Both the position numbers and the translations under genes were made by a program. From Planococcus citri (lineage: Eukaryota; Arthropoda; Insecta; Hemiptera; Pseudococcidae), in assembly GCF_950023065.1 (NCBI RefSeq), contig NC_088677.1:25565230-25629229 (forward strand): DNA of 64,000 nt, in the 5' to 3' direction. The notes beneath the pieces were generated by a model that made no database searches, was not told where the DNA came from, and saw nothing but the letters and a program-made list of their open reading frames with translations. Shown here piece by piece: positions 37,701 through 51,867 of the stretch (positions are counted from its first letter, which is position 1; the number at the start of each line of letters is the position of its first letter).

Positions 37701-40700
37701 GTTTTGGGCATTCAGATTTTGAACACTGCACAGACTTGACAAAACGGAGCAGATGGACCATCTGACCATTAATGGGTGTAGGTTAGCACTAAAACTACCT
37801 ACTTTCTTCATCATTTGGGCCAAAATGCGTTTTGCAACAAAGCTAGGGCTTGCTATCGGAATTACCCCATATCGGAATTACCCCACTTTACCTTAAGTTT
37901 TTTTTGTTATTTTTGATAAACTAATTACTTTTTTTCAGTTTTGACCAAAAAAAATCAGTCTTTTTTAGGAAAAAAACAGAATTATTTTTTAAGACGAAAA
38001 TTCGAGACACTTTCTTAAAATTTTTACTGCCAAAAAAAGTTTTTTTTTATTTTGAAATTTTGGCACAAAATTGAACTTTTGCCTATTTTTTGCAATTGGA
38101 ATATTGGAGTTCGTAAAAGTGGATTCGGGAAATTGATCATTCAGAAAAATAGCAATTTGGGGTATTGCATTCGGTAAAATATACATTTTTGTGGAATGTC
38201 TGTAAACCGAATTTTCGTATACATTTTTTTTAAAAATTGGTACACATTAATCTTTTATTCGATTTAGAACTAGAAAAGTTAACGCGAAGATGAAATATTT
38301 GAAAATGGAAAAAAATATTTTTAAAATTTCAAGGCATTTAACTCTTTCTTTCTGGATGGTTTCTAGACCCTTACACTCCTTACATAAATTGAAGTAATTG
38401 GCTTCAATTTTTTGATAAGAATATTTTCTAATTAGGAGAATGTTCTCTATCTTCAAACATTTTAGTGAAAAATTTTTTCAAAATGGGTTCCTATGAGAAC
38501 GATAAGTACCATTATTTTCTGATGTTCCCCTAACTCAAATTTTTAATCAATGGCATGAATAAATCGCATTTTTTTTGCCAAAATGAATTGAATCAGCTAT
38601 TTAGAACAATCAAATCTTGAAAAAAGTTCCCACGATGTAGGTGATAGGTAGGTCTAGGTATGTTTCTTTAGTGGACCAAATTTCCCTCGAATTGAAGTAG
38701 CTACATATATATAGGTTATGAAAAATTCCTCGCAAGAATTCTGTCTCAAAATGATCATCAATTTGCACATTTTGAAAAACCCAGCACAAACCTTCAAAAA
38801 AAATTAAAAATCCAATTGAGAGAAATGATCAGGAAGACTCGAGCATACTAGTCAATATAAGCTTTAACCCAGCAGAATTCTAATTACGTACTCACTCGAA
38901 TTTCCAAACCACAGACAGTTTCAAGAATAAAAAAATATTCTTCTTCCACAAATTCCCGAAAAAGACGACACACGCAATCGCAAAACACGCCGTTTAAAAG
39001 TACATATTACTCGTACACAGGATGAGATTTTTTTTTTCAATTATTCTGAACACATTTGTTATTATGTTTCTATAATTACAGACGACGAATTTGACAAACG
39101 CCACCATCATTCACTGTAAAAATCTGTCTCGATCTAATAATAACGATTGCCTAACCCAAGAGCAACTCCATCTGATTGAGCAAATCATTAACGAACAGCG
39201 TAAAAAGTTAAAATGCGAACAAAAAGGTCCAAAACAGCTAAAACTCGTGACCCATCAACAATCAACAGGTTCGTCTCAGGAAGGTGGAACGCTGGATTCT
39301 TCGCGTAACGTGGTTGTCAACTCAACCGTTAAAATAACCTCGACTTCTGTTTTAGTGCACAATAATAAAATTAAATTATTACTACAAAAAGGAAATATTC
39401 AGGTAATTAATAAAACAGAAACGTAATAATTCTATTAAACGAGAAGAAATTTCTGTACTGTAGCCTATTACGAGTAGATGTATATTTTCTTCTTTTTTTA
39501 ATTACTGTAGGTACCTGTAGGTTATTTACCTGTGTACCATTTATTATAAACGTGCGTAGCTTAGTTGGACAATAATCAAAACTTGCAATCGAATCTTAGA
39601 TACACATAATTCTGAGAGTATTTTTAATCAAAAATATCGCTCATCGTTCCAAATCCTGGCAAAAAAAATTACATAATTTTCATAACGACTTTTAATCCCT
39701 TTACCACATCGATTGAGAAGAAAATACCTCTGATTGTCAACCTAACAATAAAATCGTCATCTTACCCCCATGTGCTTCTTTCCTTCTCTGTTCTGTATAA
39801 TTCACGTTGATAATCTCAGATTCTCGTACCGAATCTTTCTCTCAGTGAGTGAAAAAAAAAACTGTATAAAAATAGTAGGTACCCAGTTACCTACTCAATA
39901 TACCTATATATCTACGCGTTGTGTACTGTACTCGTTGTTCCCAGCAGCACAAAAATCACCATAATAATAAATTTGGTACAGGTGTCGTTTTTCATGCATT
40001 AAGGAAGAAATATGGAAGAGGTTAGGCGACGTTGTGTGCGAGTGTTGGTGGTGTTTGTGCTTTTATTATAATAAGTTCGGGAAGTAAGGGTTGATTTCTT
40101 TTCACCGTGTAGTAAGTAGTTTGCAGCGAGAGCGACGGGGTAACAGTGTAGCTGAAAGTTGTACGTTAAGTATGTAAATTTTTTTTCTCGGCATGCTTCG
40201 AGAAGAAAAAAAACGAGTCTTGGTGTTTTGTTGTCAAACGAAAATGAAATTTGAAAAAGATTCATTGTACTTAAATTAATTCGATTTTTTTTTCAAGCCT
40301 TTGTATAAAATTTTCTTCCGTATAAAAAGTAAACCTATAGCTCTGTTTCTTTTCTCTTTTTTTTCGCTCCCACGCATTAAAATCATTTACATCTAGAATA
40401 ACGAGATCTCATTGTAATACTTAGTAGAAAGTGTACCTAGCGTAGATATTTGAAACCGTGGAAGTTAATTTATTTACAATGATATCGTACCTATAGAGGC
40501 CTAAAAGTAGGCATCAAATCCTGTTTATGCCATGCAAATGTTAACTGGATATTCGTCGAGCATACGATTTTGGAATAATTTTCGTTTTTTTTTTCGCGCG
40601 CTAATAAAAAAATTTCATTTTGGCATTCCATAGGCGAAATACGAGTAAAACAGCGTGAAGAAACCAAAGACTCGTATTCGCAGGGCAGTTTGCATTTTTA

Positions 40701-43700
40701 AATTTATACTTTTTATGTTTGAGGAAATGCGAAAATTTTGTATAATGGACTTTACGCGTTTGACAAGTTTTCTTTTATTGGGTATAAAGAAACGTTATAT
40801 AGGTTTTCTTTTATTATTTTTTCTTCTTTTCCTTTCGCGTCTTGTTTTTTTTTCTTTTTTTTTTTCGACGACTGAGAGACAATATTCGTCTATACAAATG
40901 CTTCCATCTACCATCGTTGTTGGTGTTCCCTATTCCCTGTTCTTTGGTGTTTTTTTTTCTTTTTTTTTTTCTTACCAACTTTGCTATACACGGGAGAAAG
41001 TCATAATAAAAGTAATGGAGTCAAAGTTGATCGTTTCGAATAAGCGAGATAAAAAAACAAATATCTCATATGGATTCATTTTTGAAATGGAAGAAGGTTA
41101 CTTTTTATTTTCTTCTTTTTTTCTTTCTTTCTTTTCGTTCTAATACGTATATATGAGATAACTTACGTTTCACAAAGAACAAGTCTTATATGTACGTATG
41201 GAAAACCAACCGTGTTCAATTCGATGATGAAAACACGACGAAACAACAAGCGAAAATCTCGTTGAAATTGAAATAAATCGCCTTAAATGCAGCGTTTCTA
41301 CAGTGAAAGAAATGTCCAGTCCATCTACGGTGATGAGACGTTTAGAATTACTTTGGTTCTATCATTTAGGTCATTAGAACAGTAAGGATTCGGTTGAATA
41401 TCGTTGAAATTTGAGGTTTTAGGAGTTGAGGATAATTTGAGTGTTTAAGAAGGTCTTCTGAGCGATATCCGAAATGTATTTTGTTTAAAGTGAAACGATT
41501 ACGCTTCGTCAATGCAGTTGCTGGATTTATAATGAGAAAATAGTTCCCTATTGCTTTATTCTTCTGTGGATCCAAAAAAAGTGATGCAATTAAAAAAGCA
41601 TTAAAAAGTGGGGGGAAATTTTTGAAAAATTGACGAAAAAATGCTTACTTATTGTTTAACAAGTCTTCTTAGAAAAAAGGAAAAAAAAAACAATTTTTCA
41701 AGCAATACATCTTTTAGAACAGAAAATCCCTTCCCCTCTCCCAATGAATAAAAATCTATGAAAATTTGTTAAATATTTTCAATTTCCACTCCGTATTGTG
41801 TAATTCCCCTTAGATATTTGCTTCTTTTTGAAAAAAATCTCCCTGTTTCCAAAGGAATGTTGGCACCCCTGCATTAGGATGTACTTTATTTTGTGGATTT
41901 TTCCCCCTTTTTTTTCTACTCCCGCTCCCTTAAGTTATTACCTCAGGTGCGAAAATCACGTCGTGAAATTTTCAGCCCCTTCGGTGAAAAATGGTGAGCC
42001 CTCCAATTTTACAAAATATTAAGAAATCGAAGTACATATCAGACAAAGTTTTTAAAATTGTCAACTTCCTTGTTCTAACACCTCAGTGATGCCCCTATTT
42101 AGATAAAATCAACTCGTATACCAATTTTTAGCCCCCTATCACCACCCAAGACTAACCAGTGGATTAGAGGGGAGAGCTCTTATTTAAACCTACTCGTGAA
42201 AAAAATATTTTATGACGCCCTAATGTTGACGGGTTTCATGAGAAAAATTTTTTCAACCATGTTAGTAAAATTAAGTTGTGCCAGGAAGCACTCTCCTCCC
42301 CCCCCCTTCCCAATCACAATTCTTTTTACATTTCAATAATTCGATTTAATCTATTTTCATTAGAAATGCCTACCGTTAGATACTTTTGATCTGATTTCTA
42401 CACATAAATGACAAAGGGGAACTTTTCTCCTTCCTCAAAAAATAAAAAAATAATATTTTAAAATTTTTTCTTTTAAATTTTAATTCTCGGATTTGGTCGA
42501 TCTTCATCAGAAAAGCATAATTACAGACTTTCAAAAACTTGAAAAAAAATTCATCACCAACAAATATTTTTACAATTTTACAATATTTTGTCCAACTTTC
42601 AAGAACTTGGACCATCGACGAATCTATGACATCATGCCAGCCTTTCAAAAACTTGTAGAAAAGTGACGAATTTGTGACATTTTGACATTGAGTAACATTG
42701 GAGTGGACGATTAGATAGACTTATTGACGTTCTGAGATTTTGTAATGTAAGACTTTTAAAAACTTATAAAAAATCGTTTGGAATTTCTGTCAATGAGATT
42801 TCATTTTTACGTTTAAAGCAAATAACATAATCTATTACTTGAAACATTCCTCGCAGAGGAGACTTTACCTCAATTTTTTTCAATTTTTCCAACTTAAGAA
42901 GTCTCTACGTAGGTGGCCAACATTGTTGGAAGGACTAAGGATAGGTTCTTTCAAAAACAAGAATTACCTAGAAGTATTCTGCTCAGACATGAAAAATTTT
43001 CAAATAATTTGTACCCGCAGTCATCAACTTTTCATCTTTTTGATATTTTTCAATTTTTGGGGTTTCATAAAAAGGGGACCAATACCTATCATTTGGAAGA
43101 GCGGAGGTGTTTTTCTGTAAAAAAAAAAGCGGTAATCTAAAACTATATTTGCTCAGAAATGAAACATTTTTTAAAAATTTGTTGAATTTCTCATTTTTTT
43201 TGTTGATTTTATTCGACTTTAAGGGTCTTTTTAGGGAACCAGTCATTTGACAGACTAGAGGAATGAAAAATTTTCAAAAAATTTCTACAGACATTAATTT
43301 TTTATTTTTGTTTATTTTTCCCAAATTTGGGGGGCTCCATACACAAGAGAGCCAACATCATTTGCAGATCCAACAAACTTTTTTTTTTGAAAAGGAGGTT
43401 AAGTAGAACAAATTCTGATGCAAAAATGAGATATTTTCAAACAAAATTCTCTGATTTTGATACATTCTCATTTTTTATGATTTTTTCAACTTTGCAGGAA
43501 CGTTTTTTCTTGAAAAAGGGAATACTTAAATTGGACTTTTTTCATTTTCAACATTTTTTTTTTTCGACTTGGAGGCCTTCGACATCACTTTCTTCGCAGA
43601 TAGGGAAAAAATAAAAAATAGGGAATTATTTTCTTACCTGAGGTAACGAATGGGGGGGGGGGGTTAGAGGTGGAAAATTCCAGCTTGGCAAAATAAGGTA

Positions 43701-46700
43701 CACCCTACCCCTACAATGCATAGAGTCCCATAAAGTTGGACGAAGTAATTGTAATTGATTATGCTAATATTATAAGCTGACCTCCCTGTAAACCCTAAAA
43801 ATTAAAAAAATAAAGAAATAATCCAATTCTTTGTATTTTTCTCAACTTGGCATACAATGCATACCTTTGATGGGCGAGGGAGGGGGGATACATTTTCTTT
43901 TAGAAAGAAGTAATTTGGAGGAATCATGGCGACAATTTTGAAAATGTTTTGAAAATTATTAATTTTTGGAATCATTTGGTACCCAATAATTGATGGTAAA
44001 TTATTTTGAATTTTTGGTAAATCGCTCTTAACTCATAATTTTTGTAGCTGTAATTTACTGTTAATTTTTGGTAAATTACTGACAATTTTATTTTAAAGCA
44101 TTTGGAAGAAAATTGAAGCAATTTCTTATATTTTGAACATTGCAGTCAGTATTTCGTCTAACTTTTAAGAACATTGAAAAAAACATGACTAATCTTTGAC
44201 ACTTTGAGTTACATTGAAGTAAACCTCTAAATACCGTATTAAATCTGCCTTTTGAGAACTTGGGAAAAATTGAAAAAATTGCTAAAATTTTGGCAAACTC
44301 TCAGAAAAAATTTTCCAAAATTTTGTTAGGCGTTTGAAAACCTGAAAAAATCGTGTCGAGTTCCTGAAATTACATTAGATATTCTATTAAACTTTTGATA
44401 ACCCGTTGAAAGAATTCCTCAAAATGACTTTTTTCCCTATGGTACAACATGAAAACTAGGTAGGCAATCATCGAAACGAGAAAAAAAAACGAACAGATTG
44501 TGAGAGTAGAAAGCAGAAACCTGTACAAAAGGCAACTGAATTAGTCAACAACCCTTATTACATTCCGGTTACAAGTACCTAAATCTACATCGCGTTTAAA
44601 AAGTAACACGCTGGTATTCAGGTGTCACCCCTTCCATAATTTTGCATAAGAATTAGCAAAACTCCCCTTTTTCGAACACTTGTCCAAACTACCAATGAGA
44701 CTTTACCTTTTGAAAATAGAATTATAATTTTACGTGTTGATCGAATGTACCAGATGTGCCATTTTGTTGGATGATATTTCGCAGATAACTTGTCTTCGGG
44801 ATGTGAGAATGTGCTATACGAGTATAAAATGTATTCTCAGGATTATTTATCGTACACTTATATTAGAGATTTTCAATTTTTTTTCAACGAGCAGGTAATT
44901 TAACTTGATTAAAATGTAGGTGCACGTGTAGGTATTATATGTGTTAACTAAGTAGATAGGTAATTTTTTCAATAACATTAACAAATTCTTATAGTGTGTA
45001 TTTACTTCGAAATTTGGTCTGTAAAAAATCGATATTCGAATATTGCAAGTTTTAATTTTTGTACCTTACCTATTACCTATTTTATAGTCATGAAAAATAA
45101 TTAGATTTTGCCAGTGTACCTAATTTAATATTTATCTAATTTATATTCGTTGTTTTTTTTTTTTTAAATTTCAGACAACCAACGTAAACGGTTGTGGAAA
45201 CAATGGAAAACAAACGTCAAAAAACTCATCGGATGCTAAATCAATCGAGCAAAATAAACCAGAAAGTAAACCGGTTGAATGCAATCTATGCCATAGAAAA
45301 TTCAAAAACGTTCCCGCCCTAAATGGTCACATGAGATTACACGGTGGATATTTCAAAAAGGTAAAAACCACAAAATTGTATTCAAAAAAATAACGCAAGT
45401 TTCGATCATTAGATCATCACACGCACTCGTTCAAATTATACAGGAAAACGATGCTAAAAAATGGGAAAAGAAAGAATCAAATGGACCTCAACTCACCACA
45501 GCGAGTATAAGCGTACGAGCTCTTATAGAAGAGAAAATAATCCAGAAACGTTCGAATTCGAATTTAAATAACGCTTCCAAGTTGAATGCCAATACAGTTG
45601 CGGTCAAGGTTAAACCAAAATCCGCCGAAGTTTTAGCCACCAAACCTAAACTTGGTAAGTGTTTCACACACATTTAGTACCTACTTTCGTTTTCTATAAG
45701 TAATCGTATATCGACACAATTTCACTATACGAGTAAAAGTAAAATCTCTATTTCAGCTACAGTGACCATCAAAGAAGAAGAATCTTCGGAAGATCCTATG
45801 ATCAACGAATACCAACCGAAAGTATCATCGTTCGCTATACCAGCAGCTCCTTCTCAAACAACGCCTCTTCCATCCTTAAATAACGACTTACTCAGGAGGA
45901 CTAAAGAGGAAAATGAAACTTTCAATTCGTCCATTCATGAAGAAACGCTCATGTTCAACGAACTGTTATTAAAGCGAGTACATCAGAAACCAGTCAAAAG
46001 AGCTAGTTCAGATCCCGGTACCATGTCTCATAATACACAAAGGTTGGTCGACTCGTTTTTACTCGGAAAATGGCTTTATTTTTAGATATACTCGTACGTC
46101 CCGTAATTGAAATAGATTCCCTTTGAGAAATACAAAAAAGGGTAAAAAAAAAAAAAAGGATACGAGAGAAATATCGTAAACAAAATTATGTGAAGTGATG
46201 GATAACCTACCCTTAAGCAATAAGCATAGTATACGATAACGATGAGATAAATCGCGAAATGAAGTTGAAATACGGCCATTTTTATCAAGTTTATAGAAAT
46301 TTAGGTGCAATCCTCTCTCTCCCTATAGTTTTGAACAAAATTATTTTGAAAAAATCCCAAAAATTGTAGGCTGTTGATGATGCTGAGTTTGAATTTACAT
46401 TGCATTTTCAATACCTTCGAGCTTTTTTCTCCCTCCACAAGCCTTGCAATTTTGAAGAAAAAATAATCAGGAGAAAATTTGAATAGGTTAATAGGTAGAG
46501 GTACCTAGTACCTGCCTAATCAAGCTGGACTCCGTTTATTCAATAATTTCTCAGCTATTTAGAAAATAAATTATTTACAATGAACGAAGAAATTTGATCT
46601 CGTGTTTTTTTTTCAAAACTCAAGAATTTGAAGAAGAGAAATTGGGATTTGTATTAAAAATCACACGATTTTTCGAGTTTTATTTTATGTTTCTGTCAAA

Positions 46701-49700
46701 ATGGGAGGAAGGGGAAAGTTTTGTAGGCGATGGAGGAGTTGTACTCAAAAAATTGAGGCTTCTCAAATTTTTCCCAAATTGAACTGGGGGGGGGGGGTTC
46801 GGGAGGGGGAGTTTACACAGTAGTCCTGAGATGAAAAAATTCAACCAGACAAGCCTTTCCAAATCCAATTTTAAAAAAACAACAACAATGTAATGTGTTG
46901 TAGAACTTCTTCTGTTGAAAATCAGGGGTTCCCCAACTTCGCCAAATTCAAAATTCTGTCAATAATTCTTCTAAGTGTGAAACTACGCAATACTTGCAAA
47001 ATCATGTACCAAAAAATGTATACTGTCCGCGTGAATTCTAATATCATTTTTTCATGTTCTTCTCGAAATATTAAATTTTTTGCAATTGGACAAATTTTTG
47101 ACGTGGAAAACGATCCCATAAAGTTCGTGGAATTTGTACCCATGGTAAAATTTTCATGCAAGTACAATTTTGCATGGTGTATAGTGTTATTAATATGTAT
47201 AGGTATCGAAATTTACTTCAAAATATCGACGTTTTTAAAATATCGAAATTATCGATATTGAAAAAAGAATAGGTACCTATCGATAATTCAATATCGAAAT
47301 TTTCAAGAATGAAAAATTGGAAAAATTGAGAAAATTTTGGTGAAAACTCCATAATACGAGTATGAGCAAAAAATTACTTCAAATCCAGTGAATAATCAAA
47401 TAATTTAGCTGTTCTTTCCTTCAAGGCCTTCAAAGCCTTCAAGGTTAAAAAAGTTCCATTTTTTAATAAAAATGTTGAATTCCCACCAAACAAAAAAAAA
47501 CTATAAACTTGTCAAATTTCTGCTGATTTTAAATTTCATGTTAGTTAAAATAACGATAATCGACGATATATCGATACTTTTTTGAAAATATCGATATTTT
47601 AAAATCAGAGATATCAACACCACTATTTTAGAAAATTAAAATTTTTTTAGAAAATTGGTTGGAAAATACCCCAACAATTTTTTATTCTGAGCATGTATGT
47701 ATCTTTACCGTATTTAGCAATTTTTTTTGCCAGCAAACGTCAGTTTTTGAAAAAATGGAAGGTGTAGTTTGAAAAATGACCCTTGAAAATGGAATTTTGC
47801 AAAATTCGATGTAAATATCAAGATTATAAGTCGATTTTTGAGGAGACTGATTTCAATATCTTCAATCACTTTACCCAAAAACCCAAAAATACTCTCACTA
47901 CGAAGAGAGGGATCACCAAAAATTAAATTACCACTCCCTAAAATCCACTTTGTAATTACATACTCATCTATTTTGCATTTTTCGAAAATTCTTTTGCTTG
48001 GTAGGTAGTTGTACCGCTCTCAAAAAGGTATTCTGAGGTTTAGGACTAAATGATCTTCAAAAGAAATCAAATCAGTGCTCCTTGAAGCTCATATTTCGAT
48101 ACCAAAATATTCAAGTACCCTCTTACTCAGAACCTACTGTATTTCGAGTTTTTAGGTCAGCAATGTGGCCAAAAAAGAAGCATCGTCTTCGAGAATCAAC
48201 ATGACGCCAATATTGCAGTTTTGTTAATTTTTCAATTTTAAACTCCCCCCCCCCCGACTTCAACGACTTATTTTGGATCAAAAGTGAAATGAGCATCCCG
48301 AAAAACTAATAATTTTATAGTAATATACATTTTGAATTTTTTTTTTCAAGTAGGTACGTATTTGCCCTTAGCGACCTATTTTGATTTGTTGGGTTAAATT
48401 GTCATACGAAGATGAATTGAGTGCCCTCAAAACCGTCATGTCGATACCAATATCGTATTTTTGTTCAATTTTCATTTTATACTTCCCATCTATGGACCTA
48501 TTTTGGATTTTTGGGTCAAAGGATCATTAAAAATAAAATTAGTACGCTCAAAAATCCATATTTTGATACAGAAATTGTACTTCGACTTTATTTCCTACCT
48601 ATTTACACTCAACCCCCTCCCTCTGTCAAAAAAACTCATTTTGAATTTGACAGTCAGATGATCGTCAACAAAGAAATTAGCACTTTCAAAACTATACTTT
48701 TTGAAGATTTGTCTGCTTGGTATCTGCCTTCGAGGGACCCATTTTGAGTTAAATTAGATCTAATGTTCATCAAAAATAAAATCAGCACCCTGGTAAAACC
48801 ACTCTTTTCAACAAGCACACAAGCAGTCATAGCAAAATTTCAAAAACCAAATTTTTTCATGTATTTTCGAATCTAATTAATTATACTTGTAAGTTTTCAA
48901 AAGCATTTTTCCTTTGCTAAAAAAAATCAATTGGATTTTCAGTCCTCAACTAGAAATGACATTTTCACCGGAAAGCGCTTATTTGGACGTTTATCAAAAT
49001 CAAAATGGTCAATACTTCACCAATGGAATCGGAGATGATATGTTTCAAAACGTTCAGGATACAGACTCGATGTTACTACACAACGTGGACGCTTCCAACG
49101 AACTAAATAATTTACAACAAATCGAGGTAAGGAATAAAATAATATTAAACATCAAGTACCTATGTGTGACTGACGAGAGAACCATTTCCAAGAGGAAACG
49201 ATTCGATCTGAACAATTCTGAAGTTCTGAACAGATCTAATCAAGTCAAAATTGACTGAATATGATTTATAGGGAATTTACTGATCTCATCAAACTCCATA
49301 TTGGATCTGATCAGATCCGAACGTTCCGTGGATCGAAACCAGATCTGGTCTGATCCAATAGGGGAGACCTGTTTGGACCTGACCAAATTAAAATAGATTA
49401 GATCTAAGCATAAGTACCTTATCGATCAGATCAGATCCAGACATCGCCTGAATCCAATTTGATCTGATCAGATTTAATCAGATTCAGATTGGAGTTTTTA
49501 TCGGATTAGATCTGTTCAGACCTTGTCAGATCCAATAATTTCCTCTTGAGTTCTTCTCCTTCAGATCGCCTTCAAACCAAACCATATTCATCACAAATTT
49601 CTAGAAAAATCCACTTTCCCAATTCACTAATGACGAAATATACCTTTACAGAATTCCGACTTTCAAGAAATCACCTTAGAAGAATACCAAAACGTAACCA

Positions 49701-51835
49701 ACGACTTGCAACATCAGCAAGACCTGCAAGCAGTTCTAAACTCTCCTCTACCAGTCAGCTTGGCCGAATTTTCCTACATGCAGAACGAAACAGCTGTAAT
49801 AACGAACCACGATCAAAACACCATACCTTATTCGCAGTCGCCTTTACCATCACCGAGTTTCACGTATCCAACACCTCCGGCCAGTCAAGAAGGACAATCT
49901 CCATCATTCTGCCACGTGTCATCTGTAGTCCACCATACGCACGTATCGTCTCCGTTATCTTCGGCTTTCTATTCGTCGGGCATGTCGAGTCCTGGAGCTG
50001 TTGAAGCGGCTCTAAACGAGGTGTTGCCGATGGACGTGAACCAGAACATGTATCCATCGCCGGCTTCACCTTCGCCTTTATCAGTGACCCCGGAACCATC
50101 ACCGGTATCGTTATCAACGTCAACTTTCAGCTCGCAGACTGATTTGTACCATGCTCAAGCGCAAGACGCCGAAGACTCTTTGCTGACAGCTAATCAAAAA
50201 GAGTTCGTTTTTCGGAACAGCGATGACGAAACGTATAAACAGTTCATTGAAAACGATAGCATGTACCAAGACAGCGCTCAAGATTACCAAAACGTCATCT
50301 TGGACTGTAATCGACTGATCGAGAGCAGTTCGCAGTACGTTCCTTGTAGTAATTCGAATTCGATTAATTTGAACAGCGATTCGAGCCGAACCGGGATAAC
50401 GTTGCAGACCGAAGGACGAGAGAATATCACGTTATACGCGGACGACAGTTCCGATACTCGATGTAATATCACATTTCATACCGATGATCCGGCATCAGGT
50501 GGTGGAAGCGGCGGCGGTAGCGAAACGAACGGCGATATTCATGCGAAAAATAATAACACCATAGGGTTCAATTCCACTTTCGAAGATTCCAATCACGATA
50601 TCAACTTTAACGCCGCAAACGAAATTAATTTCTCGGCCGAAGACCGTAACGATATCTCGTTTTATGATAAAAATTTAACCTTTCAAATGGAGGACAAAGA
50701 TGTCGCCCTGTATAACGAGGGCCGAGAAAATATTACCTTACATTCGGAAAATCAGGGACACGTGGTTTTACATTCCGACGACCGAGGTAACGTCATTATA
50801 CAATCTAACGAACGTAATTTGACTTTCCATACCGAAGAGAACAACAATTACGAACAAATCACCTTTAATCCTGTCACCGCGCAATTGGATTCGCAAAATA
50901 TAACCTTACATATCGCCGCCGACGACGAATACGAGCAGAAATTAATATTCACGCCCGCCATCAAAGATCACGAAGACGCTTTCGTCATAAAAAGCTCTAC
51001 TAAGTAAGTATTCTGTTCTGGTGAAATAATCGTTTTCTCAGTTTTTCTGCTTCTTCTTTTCTGAAAGCAGAAGGGACACGAGATGTCGAAGTATACATAT
51101 ATAAGTAGGTACTTAAGCAGTTGAATATTCGTCTATATGATGTTCTAATCTATAATATCGTTTGAATTATTGCAGCATCAGCAGAAAAAGGCCTTTTAGC
51201 AGTTCCAGCAAAAACACATTTCCGCAAAAATCGAAACTTCGTGTTCATCGACATTCGTCGCATATGCTGCATTATACCCCGTGTCCAACCCTGAACCCTT
51301 TACGAAATAGCAGTGGACTTTACTGGCAAGCTACTCTTAATACCAATTCATCTAATCAAAGAGGTAATTTTTCTGCTTATTTATTTCGTTTGAGATGAAT
51401 TCCAGTTTAGAGAACATTTTTGAAAAGTTCTGTTCAAAGAAAATTCATATCGAATCGATTGAAAGAATAATCTTTTCTCATACCTTATCCAAATTTTAGA
51501 AAAGAATAGGTATTCAATCATGTAGTAGGTACATAAATTACTCATAGGTATACATAGTTTTAGATTGAAGCAGGTTCAACTTTTTCGTGTCCTCAGAAGA
51601 AAATTTGTCACATTCCTGCCCTCCCCCCCAAACACAATTTTTCATTTCATTTCATTTCATTTCATCTTGAGGAACTTTTAAAAACATTTTAAGTTTCTTT
51701 CAGGCATTATACCTATGGAATCTTAAGGTCATTGACCCACCTGTTTGGACTTTCAAGATCACTGACCTACCTCTCTAACTTTCTGAAAGTCGTTTGACTG
51801 TCTGTCTGTCTGTCTGTCTGTTTATCTGTCTGTCG

Positions 51836-51867
<32 letters not shown>

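Larger units (their letters stand above)
35300..38100. repeat. Degenerate TTTTGACCAAAAA-type satellite, interrupted
   Basis: Short words such as CAAAAATTGGTCTTTTT, ACCAAAAAGTTGGATTTTT and GACAATTTT recur at about 40-60 bp spacing. The array is broken by a LINE relic (36180-36840) and a MITE (36977-37893). Confidence 0.6.

Noticed and set aside
40655..41143. Open frame of 162 codons
   Set aside because: It translates T-rich tracts into Phe/Ser/Leu runs, has no domain and lies inside an intron.
49546..50004. Second open frame overlapping the large corepressor exon
   Set aside because: It starts in the intron and runs in a different frame from the spliced, motif-bearing product.
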